Shown here: positions 16,474 to 23,465 of the stretch, piece after piece
Numbering within the stretch: the first letter of the stretch is position 1
Layout of the letters: each line of letters begins with the position of its first letter
Source of the DNA: Oceanospirillaceae bacterium
Lineage (GTDB): Bacteria; Pseudomonadota; Gammaproteobacteria; Pseudomonadales; Balneatricaceae
Length of the DNA stretch: 36,762 bases
Direction of reading: 5' to 3'
Assembly: GCA_024686035.1 (NCBI GenBank)
Contig: JAIBDW010000012.1
Span: 1 to 36,762 of the forward strand
Translations under genes and position numbers: made by a program
The notes under the pieces: generated by a model
The model's input: the letters and a program-made list of their open reading frames with translations, nothing else
Databases searched by the model: none
What the model was told of the DNA's origin: nothing

Positions 16474-16498
16474 AAAGCTTATTATAGTACTAAGCTTT
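16474..16498 (-). promoter_or_regulatory. Palindrome spanning the -10 box of the DUF442 gene
   Basis: AAAGCTTA (16474-16481) and TAAGCTTT (16491-16498) are perfect 8-base arms around nine bases. On the minus strand a consensus TATAAT (16481-16486) lies within the repeat, 32 bases before the ATG. A protein bound here would block the promoter, so this looks like a repressor site. The -35 element is weak. Confidence 0.5.
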
Positions 16499-16533
16499 GA
16501 TATAACACTAATCCCAATGCTCAAAAAACACAG

Positions 16534-16577
16534 AAAAAAGCCCTCACATGTCACCAAACGCGGCATGAAAGGGCTTT
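16534..16577 (-). terminator. Intrinsic terminator after tpa
   Basis: AAAGCCCT (16537-16544) pairs with AGGGCTTT (16570-16577), with CATG repeats further inside the loop, and on the minus strand the stem runs into six T. It begins 38 bases past the tpa stop and separates tpa from the DUF442 gene. Confidence 0.8.
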
Positions 16578-16614
16578 GTATAATTACCATGGCTATAACA
16601 AAGTAAGATAACGA

Positions 16615-17997
16615 CTAGGCAGTAACACGAGTAATGGCTGCATCGATAGCGTCCACTATTTCATCCAACTCAATGCGAGTGGCAATGAGTGCAGGGCTTA
16701 AGCATAACGTGTTGTTGTGGCTAGTAAAGCTTCGATTGGTACGGCCAATAATAACGCCATTGGCCATACAGTCTCCGGCAATAGCAATCGCTACGCTCTC
16801 ATGGACTGGCTCACGGGTTTCACGATCAATAACCAATTCAACGCCTTGGAATAGGCCCCTGCCCCGAACATCACCTATAATTGGATGTTTGTCTTTAAGT
16901 TCGTGCAAGCGCTTATTTAAATATTCGCCCATGACCACCACATTTTCCATTAGATTTTCATCTTCGATAATGCGCATATTTTCTAATGCTGCGGCAGGCC
17001 CCGCGGTACAGCCACCAAAAGTTGAAATATCACGGAAGTAATTCATCGGATCTGAGGCGTCAGATTTAAACGTTTCAAACACAGCTTCTGTTGTCACTGT
17101 GCAAGAGATAGCCGCATAGCCACTCGCTACACCTTTAGCCATAGTCACAATGTCAGGAATCACGTTAAAGTGCTGATAACCAAACCAAGTGCCTGTGCGT
17201 CCTAGGCCACACACTACTTCGTCCATAATTAACAAAACATTATGCTTGTCGCAGATGCGGCGAATTTCTTCGAAGTAGCCTTGTGGTGGAACAATCACAC
17301 CACCGCCTGCAGTAATAGGCTCTACAATAACACCACCCACTGTGTCAGCGCCTTCACGCAAAATAACCTCTTCCATCGCGCGTGCGGCTTGAATACCAAA
17401 GTCGGCATCATCACCGTTTTCAGCATGGTAAGCAGAACAATGCGGAAACTCTACAAAGCCTGGGGTAAAAGGCCCATATTGATTTTTACGTTCGTGCTGA
17501 CCTGTTGAACTAAGGGCAGTAATGGTCGTGCCATGATAATCACGATCACGATAAAGAATTTTGTGTTTTTTGCCAGCATATTTTTTTGCAGAAATCTGAC
17601 GCACAATCTTATAAGCTTTTTCGTTTGCTTCAGAACCCGAGTTAGAATAATAAACTCGGCTCATGCCTGGCATCTTATCGATCAAGTTTTTAGCAAAAAG
17701 TGCGCCTGGCAAGGTGCCTGCACTATTGGCAAAATAGTTGAGCTTAACCAACTGATCACGCACGGCGTTAGCAATCGATTCGCGGCCATAACCTACGTTT
17801 ACCGTCCATACCGCACCAGAAACAGCATCCAAGTGCACTTTGCCATTAATATCAGTAACGTGCATGCCCTTGCCTTCAACGATCATCAAAGGGTCTTTAT
17901 CTTCAAGCGGCTTATGCTGGGTGATGTGATGCCATACGTGGTTGCGGTCATCAGCCACCGCATCTTTTTTGTCGTAGGTATTTACGTCGTATTTCAT
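16615..17997 (-). CDS. tpa: Taurine:pyruvate aminotransferase
   Basis: PLP enzyme of 460 residues, class III aminotransferase fold, expected to convert taurine and pyruvate to sulfoacetaldehyde and alanine. Visible motifs are GSEANEKAYK (phosphate-binding region, about 121-130), YHGTTITALS, the PLP-ring aspartate in IMDEVVCGLGRTG (about 257-269), the Schiff-base lysine in TMAKGVASGY (K288), and FGGCTAGPAAALEN. The N-terminus (NHVWHHITQHKPLEDKDPLMI) matches the Tpa family better than general omega-aminotransferases. The start has GGAG 8 bases upstream. It is divergent from a MocR regulator, the usual tpa-tauR pairing. A beta-alanine or hypotaurine preference cannot be excluded from sequence alone. 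Confidence 0.9.
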   Translation of the reverse strand: MKYDVNTYDKKDAVADDRNHVWHHITQHKPLEDKDPLMIVEGKGMHVTDINGKVHLDAVSGAVWTVNVGYGRESIANAVRDQLVKLNYFANSAGTLPGALFAKNLIDKMPGMSRVYYSNSGSEANEKAYKIVRQISAKKYAGKKHKILYRDRDYHGTTITALSSTGQHERKNQYGPFTPGFVEFPHCSAYHAENGDDADFGIQAARAMEEVILREGADTVGGVIVEPITAGGGVIVPPQGYFEEIRRICDKHNVLLIMDEVVCGLGRTGTWFGYQHFNVIPDIVTMAKGVASGYAAISCTVTTEAVFETFKSDASDPMNYFRDISTFGGCTAGPAAALENMRIIEDENLMENVVVMGEYLNKRLHELKDKHPIIGDVRGRGLFQGVELVIDRETREPVHESVAIAIAGDCMANGVIIGRTNRSFTSHNNTLCLSPALIATRIELDEIVDAIDAAITRVTA

Positions 17998-18019
17998 GAT
18001 TTAAACTCCAACTGTAAAA

Positions 18020-18077
18020 GGCCCAATTTAAGCTAGGGCGAAGGCAACACAAATAAGGGTTTTGGCCCAAGTTGAGC
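18020..18077. promoter_or_regulatory. Direct repeats in the tpa-tauR gap, candidate TauR sites
   Basis: GGCCCAATTTAAGC (18020-18033) and GGCCCAAGTTGAGC (18064-18077) match at 12 of 14 bases in the same orientation, 44 bases apart (about four helical turns). MocR-type regulators are known to bind direct repeats, and TauR binds direct repeats in its own divergent region in Rhodobacter. The repeats lie closer to tpa than to tauR, consistent with activation of tpa. Assigned by eye. Confidence 0.5.
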
Positions 18078-18232
18078 AAAGCTTACTGGTAAACTTAACC
18101 CAACGCGTAGAACCAGTTAAAAGCAACGGGTGATACCAAAGTTTTCTTGATTAAAGTTTAAGTAAAAAATGCTAGGTATTTTACCCATTCACACTTTAGA
18201 ATTAGCCAAATAACATTACTAAGAGCCACCTT

Positions 18233-19729
18233 ATGAGCCATCCGTTGTTCATCTTGGATGCTGGACTAAACGCCAGCCTGCAACAACAATTGCGTCAGCA
18301 AATTGCTAAGGCTATTTTAGATCATCATATTCCTTTGGATTCGTCGTTGCCGTCTAGCCGAAAGTTGGCAAAGCAGCTTAACGTGGCCAGAAATACGGTA
18401 GTGCTAGCCTACGAACACTTGCTAGATGATGGCTACCTTATAGCAAAAGAACGTAGTGGTTATTTTGTTAATCCGGATATTTTAGATCATAATGTGCATC
18501 TGGAAACGATTTCAAATGAACGCCATACCTCTGGTACAGAGCCGGATTGGCAAGGTCGTTTTAAGTTAAGCCCTACTCAACAAGAAAACATCACTAAACC
18601 TAGCGATTGGCAGAACTATCAATACCCATTCATTTATGGCCAATTTGATCCCGATTTGTTTCCCACCAATCATTGGCGTGAATGCTGTCGTGACAATGTA
18701 AGTGTGCCTGCTATTCGAAGCTGGGCTGCTGATCATTTTATCGCTGATGATCCCATGCTCATTGAGCAAATCCATACCCGCATTCTACCTCGCAGAGGAG
18801 TATGGGCAGCGCCTGAGGAAATATTGATTACCATCGGCTGTCAGCATGGCTTATACATGTTAGCTAAGCTTTTGCTTGATAAAAACACGACTATGGGCTT
18901 GGAAGACCCTGGGTTTGTGGATATTCGCAACATTGCCAGCCTTAATCCATCCAAAATTAAAGCCCTACCTGTGGATGACGAAGGGCTTATTGTAGACCAA
19001 GGTCTTGCAGAATGTGACTGTGTTTACGTCACACCTAGTCATCATTACCCCACCACGGTCACCATGCCCTTAGATCGCCGTCGCAAGCTGCTAGAAATGG
19101 CCAGCCAAGAAGATTTTTTGATCATTGAAGATGATTATGAATGCGAAGCCAATTTTCACCAAGCACCATCGCCGGCTCTTAAAAGCTTAGACAAGCATGG
19201 CCGTGTAGTCTATATGGGTAGTTTTTCTAAAACATTAGCGCCAGGGTTGCGCATTGGTTACCTTGTTGCTAATAAAGAATTAATTGCCGAAGCTCGCTCA
19301 TTGCGACGCCTGATGATTCGCCACCCACCCGCCAATAACCAACGTAGCATTGGGTTATTTATTGCCCGTGGTTATTATGATTCTTTGGCGACAACTCTAG
19401 TTAAAGCCTATCAAGAGCGTCATAAAATAATGGCTGAAGCCCTTCAGCAACATATGCCTGGATTAGCAGAACAGCCTACCTTTGGTGGCTCCTGTTACTG
19501 GGTCAAAGGCCCTGAAGGACTTGATGCAAGAGAGCTTAAAGAAAAAGCAGCTGCGCACGGTATATTAATAGAATCTGGCGACATTCACTTTTTGGGTGAT
19601 CACAAACCATTAAACTACTTCCGCTTAGGCTATTCATCAATTAGTCCCAAATTGATCGCGCCAGGTATAGAGAAGTTGTCCCAGATCATGGACAAAATGT
19701 TAAAAACTAATGCAAATGAACCAGGCTAA
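18233..19729 (+). CDS. tauR: MocR/GntR-type transcriptional regulator of taurine genes
   Basis: Regulator of 498 residues with two domains. Residues 8-80 form a GntR winged helix (LPSSRKLAKQLNVARNTVVLAYEHL...RSGYFV). A class I aminotransferase-like domain from about 125 onward contains SHHYPTTVTMP, IEDDYECE and the PLP lysine in SFSKTLAPGLRIGY (K333). This is the MocR architecture, in which PLP and an amine ligand change DNA binding. Divergent orientation to tpa points to TauR, a taurine-responsive activator. The ribosome binding site is weak (AGAG). It ends 7 bases from the convergent DMT gene without an obvious terminator. Confidence 0.87.
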   Translation: MSHPLFILDAGLNASLQQQLRQQIAKAILDHHIPLDSSLPSSRKLAKQLNVARNTVVLAYEHLLDDGYLIAKERSGYFVNPDILDHNVHLETISNERHTSGTEPDWQGRFKLSPTQQENITKPSDWQNYQYPFIYGQFDPDLFPTNHWRECCRDNVSVPAIRSWAADHFIADDPMLIEQIHTRILPRRGVWAAPEEILITIGCQHGLYMLAKLLLDKNTTMGLEDPGFVDIRNIASLNPSKIKALPVDDEGLIVDQGLAECDCVYVTPSHHYPTTVTMPLDRRRKLLEMASQEDFLIIEDDYECEANFHQAPSPALKSLDKHGRVVYMGSFSKTLAPGLRIGYLVANKELIAEARSLRRLMIRHPPANNQRSIGLFIARGYYDSLATTLVKAYQERHKIMAEALQQHMPGLAEQPTFGGSCYWVKGPEGLDARELKEKAAAHGILIESGDIHFLGDHKPLNYFRLGYSSISPKLIAPGIEKLSQIMDKMLKTNANEPG

Positions 19730-19736
19730 ACAACCG

Positions 19737-20573
19737 CTAGGCTAACTTTACTAACACTAAGCCAACACAAATAAACACCACGGATACCCATCGCTTTGGC
19801 CCCAAAGACTCCTTAAATATGTAGGTGCTTAACAAAGCCCCAAATAAAACAGAGGTTTCCCGTAACGCCGCCACTATTGCCACAGGCGCCTGAGTCATCG
19901 CCCATAAACAGATCCAATAAGCCGCCATAGACATCACACCCCCGCCTACGGCAACAAACCAGTAGCGCCTTAAACTCACTACAAAAACCTTTGGCTTATA
20001 ATTGTAGGCCCATATGGTCGCGATAATGCCGTCCAAAAAAAACAGCCAAACCACATAACTGTGCACTTGACCTAATTGGATTACAGCAAAGCCATCTACT
20101 ATGGTGTACCCCGCAATCCACAAACCCGTCACTAAGGCATAATAAAAGCCTACGCCTAAGGGTTTACCGCGTTTAAAGTGCGACAAAGTGGCGATGCCTC
20201 CTGTAACCACTAATACTGCCCATATTTGAAGTTGAGTGAATTCTACACCTATAAAAACCACACTGACTAACAACACCCAAACTGGCGCACTACCTCGGGC
20301 AATAGGGTAGATTTGCCCAAAATCCCCTTGCGTATAGGCTTTAACTAGAAATATTTTATAACCAAAGTGAAGAATGAGGGTGATGAACAAAAAGGGCCAA
20401 ACTTGCGCTTGAGGTAATGCGACAAAAGGCATAAAGCCAAGCGCTACTATACTTGTACACAGCATAATAAGGCCCATGGCGATAATGGGTTCAGCGTTTA
20501 TTTTTACCAGGGCATTCCAACCGGCATGCAAAGCTGCAGCCAAAAGTACGGCAAAAAAAACCTCTATAGACAT
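19737..20573 (-). CDS. EamA/DMT-family transporter
   Basis: Inner-membrane protein of 278 residues with about ten hydrophobic helices in two EamA repeats, the drug/metabolite transporter fold. Features include AALHAGWNALVKI at the start, FGQIYPIARGSAPVWVLL in the first half and VAIVAALRETSVLFGALL near the end of the second. Most characterised members export amino acids or metabolites. It begins 12 bases after the PTA/PTB-like gene and so probably shares its transcript, suggesting a part in the taurine pathway, perhaps export of a sulfonate or of alanine. The substrate is unknown. Confidence 0.8.
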   Translation of the reverse strand: MSIEVFFAVLLAAALHAGWNALVKINAEPIIAMGLIMLCTSIVALGFMPFVALPQAQVWPFLFITLILHFGYKIFLVKAYTQGDFGQIYPIARGSAPVWVLLVSVVFIGVEFTQLQIWAVLVVTGGIATLSHFKRGKPLGVGFYYALVTGLWIAGYTIVDGFAVIQLGQVHSYVVWLFFLDGIIATIWAYNYKPKVFVVSLRRYWFVAVGGGVMSMAAYWICLWAMTQAPVAIVAALRETSVLFGALLSTYIFKESLGPKRWVSVVFICVGLVLVKLA

Positions 20574-20585
20574 GTTTGTAAAAAG

Positions 20586-21518
20586 CTAGTTTTTTTGTCT
20601 AAGATGATGAGCATAAACCACGGCAAGTGCTGCAGAAGCCAATCTTGCAGCCGGTGGATCAGCTCTTGAAGTTAGCATTACAGGCACTTTTGCACCCATT
20701 AATACTCCAGCTGCTGTGGCGCCGCTAAAATAGACTAATTGCTTAAATATAGCGTTACCTGTTTCAATATTAGGCACCAACAAAACGTCTGCATGGCCTG
20801 CTACTGGATTATCTATACCCTTTAATTTAGCGGCTTCTGGAGAGATGGCACCATCAAAGGCTAAAGGCCCAAACACTTGGGCAGCCCTGTGATCTTGCAT
20901 CGTCATTGCATCTAAGAGTTCCTTAGCATTAACGCTTGAAGGCATCGCGCCAGTAACGACCTCTGTGGCAGAAAGCAGCGCTATCTTAGGGTTTGAGTTC
21001 CCCAGTGCATGCATCACATTGGTGGCTCCACGTAAAATGCTCAGCTGAGTTTTAGTGTCAGGCATGACATTAACAACGGCATCAGTGATGCACAAAACAC
21101 GATCACTATCAGGCACAGACATATGAAATAGGTGGCTTAAGCGCTCACCCGTTCTTAACCCATTTTCCTTGTTTAGCAAGGCACGAATTAGCACGTCAGT
21201 ATGCAGATTACCCTTCATTAATAACTTAGCAGAGCCTTGATGGACACACTGCACTGCTTTTTCAGCTGCATCTGCTTCTCCATTACTGTGAATGAGAACA
21301 AAGTCATCAATAGACCAGCCAATGGCTCCAGCTGCTTCATGGATTGCACTGATGTCACCCACAAGTACGGGTATAATAATACCCGCTTCAAAAGCTAACT
21401 TTGCGCTTTCTAAGGCAAGTTGTGAGCCTGCATTGACTACCGCAGTTGTCATCAAAGGCAATGCTTGTGCTTGTTTGAGCAGTTTGGGTGGGCACACTGG
21501 AGATAATTGGCTAAGCAT
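20586..21518 (-). CDS. pta: Phosphate acetyltransferase (PTA/PTB family, short form)
   Basis: Protein of 310 residues covering one PTA/PTB domain, without the long N-terminal regions of enteric Pta (714 residues) or a MaoC domain. Family segments include AKLLMKGNLHTDVLIRALL, HLFHMSVPDSDRVLCITDA, DGAISPEAAKLKGI and ADVLLVPNIETGNAIFKQL. In taurine dissimilation a Pta turns acetyl phosphate from the Xsc reaction into acetyl-CoA, so the gene fits the island. A phosphate butyryltransferase is the main alternative, since PTA and PTB are not reliably separable by eye. The start has AGG 9 bases upstream. The gene lies 37 bases after a DMT gene in the same direction. Confidence 0.8.
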   Translation of the reverse strand: MLSQLSPVCPPKLLKQAQALPLMTTAVVNAGSQLALESAKLAFEAGIIIPVLVGDISAIHEAAGAIGWSIDDFVLIHSNGEADAAEKAVQCVHQGSAKLLMKGNLHTDVLIRALLNKENGLRTGERLSHLFHMSVPDSDRVLCITDAVVNVMPDTKTQLSILRGATNVMHALGNSNPKIALLSATEVVTGAMPSSVNAKELLDAMTMQDHRAAQVFGPLAFDGAISPEAAKLKGIDNPVAGHADVLLVPNIETGNAIFKQLVYFSGATAAGVLMGAKVPVMLTSRADPPAARLASAALAVVYAHHLRQKN

Positions 21519-21555
21519 ATTAAATGACCTAAGTTAGACTTACGTTTGATGTAAG

Positions 21556-22470
21556 TTACGCTGTTTTGATGCGTTTTGGCCAACGCAGGTTAGGCATAAG
21601 CTGAGAAATGAGCATACCTGTCAAAATAAGACCACAACCCAATAAACCTTTGGCTGGTAGAACTTCATTAAGCAACAAATACCCACCAAGCACGGCAAAT
21701 ACACCTTCTGAGCTGAGTATGATAGCCGCATGTGAAGGGTGTGCGTGCTGTTGCGCCACTGTTTGTAGGGTGTAGGCAATACCAGTTGACATTACGCCTG
21801 CAAACAACAATGGCACAGCAGTTGAACTAATCATAGCCCAAGACAATTGTTCGAAATATAACGCCAATAACATTGCTAGAATGCCTGCTACAAAAAACTG
21901 AATCAACGATAGCTTAACCACATCCATGCGTGAGGCAAGATAACCAATCATCAATACGTGCCCAGCAAAAGCCACGGCACAGATAAGTTGCAACGTATCA
22001 CCTTTACTTAAAGAAAAGTCGTCATTAATGCTTAAAAGATACAAACCCCAAAGCGCAATAACAGCACCAAACCATGTGCCCAAGCCTGTTTTCATTTGGA
22101 AAAAAAGGCCAATCAAGGGTACAAAGAAAATATACATTCCAGTAATAAATCCGGCCTTGCCAGCAGTAGTGTATTGCAAACCCACTTGCTGGAACGTAGC
22201 ACCTACAAATAATAAAACACCTGCAGCCAAGCCACCCAGCATAAGAGTCTTAGTAGACGACTTCATTTTTTGTTTAGAGGCTTTAGTTTTTTTACGATCA
22301 ATCCATGTTACTACAGGTATCAAAGCCAGCGCACCAATAAAAAAGCGCAAACTGTTGAACCAATGAGGCCCCATGGTTTCCATGCCTACTCGTTGAGCGA
22401 CAAACGCAAAACCCCATATCGCCGCCGCAATCAACATTAATACGTTAGCTTGGATAGTCTTGTCTATCAT
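21556..22470 (-). CDS. EamA/DMT-family transporter
   Basis: Second DMT-family membrane protein, 304 residues and about ten helices: MIDKTIQANVLMLIAAAIWGFAFVAQ at the start, QYTTAGKAGFITGMYIFFVPLIG in the first repeat and HPSHAAIILSSEGVFAVLGGYLLLNE in the second. These are features of the RhaT/YdcZ-like branch of EamA proteins. AAGGA is 8 bases upstream of the ATG. It lies between miaE and pta on the same strand, so it may belong to either neighbour's transcript or none. The substrate is unknown. Confidence 0.83.
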   Translation of the reverse strand: MIDKTIQANVLMLIAAAIWGFAFVAQRVGMETMGPHWFNSLRFFIGALALIPVVTWIDRKKTKASKQKMKSSTKTLMLGGLAAGVLLFVGATFQQVGLQYTTAGKAGFITGMYIFFVPLIGLFFQMKTGLGTWFGAVIALWGLYLLSINDDFSLSKGDTLQLICAVAFAGHVLMIGYLASRMDVVKLSLIQFFVAGILAMLLALYFEQLSWAMISSTAVPLLFAGVMSTGIAYTLQTVAQQHAHPSHAAIILSSEGVFAVLGGYLLLNEVLPAKGLLGCGLILTGMLISQLMPNLRWPKRIKTA

Positions 22471-22491
22471 GCGTTACATCCTTGTTAATCA

Positions 22492-23172
22492 TTAAACGGC
22501 CACCTTAGATGGCAAGCTTTTGGTTATGGGGGGTACGCCACTATGAAACCGAAATAGCGCATCCTCGGTACAAATAAGCGTCACTTCCAAATCTCTTACT
22601 AAAGCAATTCGGTGTTTATAGTCTTCCAAACCCGTGCCACCCTCTTCCAAGGCCACATTTTTTGCTAAGCTCAAATAGTCTTGATAATGCCTTGCTTCAG
22701 ACTTTAATAACGAGGCATAAAACTTGGCCAAGGCGCTATCTAAATGAGGAATAAGCAACTCAAAACGCTCACATGACCTTGCTTCAACAAATGCACCGAT
22801 AATCAGTGTATCCATCAGCTTAGCGGGCTCATGGGTGCGCACTAGCTGCCTCATACCTCCCACGTATCGTCCCGCATCAAGGTGGTCATAGGCTACACCT
22901 CTTTGACGCATAATTCGACACACTTGCTCAAAATGAATGAGCTCTTCTTTAGCTAAGCGAGACATTTTAGTTAATAAATCAGGTCGCGTTGGGTGGCGAA
23001 ACATGAGCTGCATTGCGGTGGAAGCTGCTTTTTTTTCACAATGAGCATGGTCAATAAGCAAAATATCTTGCTCTTCAAGGGCTTTTTCAACCCAAACTGA
23101 AGGCGTACTGCAGCCTAAAAACTGTTTTAGTTCAGATAATGCTGATAATTCTGACGTTTCTGGTAGCGACAC
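22492..23172 (-). CDS. miaE: tRNA-(ms2io6A) hydroxylase
   Basis: Diiron oxygenase of 226 residues that hydroxylates 2-methylthio-N6-isopentenyladenosine at position 37 of tRNAs reading UNN codons. The ferritin-like four-helix pattern is visible: E and H ligands in IDHAHCEKKAA, KEELIHFEQV, FVEARSCERF and KSEARHYQDYL. The start is GTG at 23170-23172, with AGGG 7 bases upstream. An aerobic tRNA modification gene such as this belongs to the core genome rather than the sulfur island. Confidence 0.92.
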   Translation of the reverse strand: MSLPETSELSALSELKQFLGCSTPSVWVEKALEEQDILLIDHAHCEKKAASTAMQLMFRHPTRPDLLTKMSRLAKEELIHFEQVCRIMRQRGVAYDHLDAGRYVGGMRQLVRTHEPAKLMDTLIIGAFVEARSCERFELLIPHLDSALAKFYASLLKSEARHYQDYLSLAKNVALEEGGTGLEDYKHRIALVRDLEVTLICTEDALFRFHSGVPPITKSLPSKVAV

Positions 23173-23316
23173 AAAGTTACCCTAAGGCTAATTAAAAATC
23201 AGCTAGCATTGTACCCACCCAGCTCTATAGCGTCTAGGAATTGGCCAATAGTATTGGGGGATTAAAAATTTTAAATACACTGTATCTATATAGATTATTA
23301 CAAATATAATCAATGG

Positions 23317-23385
23317 GTTACGCATTATTCAGGCAGTAACGCATAGATCCAACAGCTAGAAATATTTAGCCAATTATGCTATTAT
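23317..23385 (+). promoter_or_regulatory. acnB promoter region with direct repeat
   Basis: An extended -10, TGC-TATTAT (-10 at 23380-23385), lies about 80 bases upstream of the acnB ATG. The -35 is poor, so activation is likely. Upstream are two near-identical direct repeats GTTACGCAT (23317-23325) and GTAACGCAT (23336-23344), 19 bases apart, that could bind a regulator. Confidence 0.4.
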
Positions 23386-23418
23386 CAGCACTGTTATTAA
23401 TGTTCCAATTGAAAAGCA

Positions 23419-23448
23419 CCTTGAATCATCGCCATATAAGATTCAAGG
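23419..23448 (+). promoter_or_regulatory. Perfect hairpin in the acnB leader
   Basis: CCTTGAATC (23419-23427) and GATTCAAGG (23440-23448) form a 9-bp perfect stem with a 12-base loop. It ends 3 bases before the ribosome binding site AAAGAGG (23452-23458). Its place suggests control of translation or mRNA stability. The loop does not carry the CAGUG of a classical iron-responsive element. Confidence 0.55.
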
Positions 23449-23465
23449 TCTAAAGAGGCTATACC

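Noticed and set aside
17533-18036. A 167-codon plus-strand frame overlapping tpa
   Set aside because: It lies antisense to the start of a well-supported aminotransferase, has no protein-family features and no convincing ribosome binding site.
5902-22470. Integrase, insertion sequence, CRISPR array or attachment-site repeats in the island
   Set aside because: I looked for transposase or integrase frames, regular spaced repeats and flanking direct repeats and saw none.
9557-22481. The word GGATGTAAC at 9557, 15482 and (reversed) 22473 as a shared operator
   Set aside because: The third copy overlaps a ribosome binding site, the second lies inside a tentative promoter, and the match is short. 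Not enough to claim a motif.
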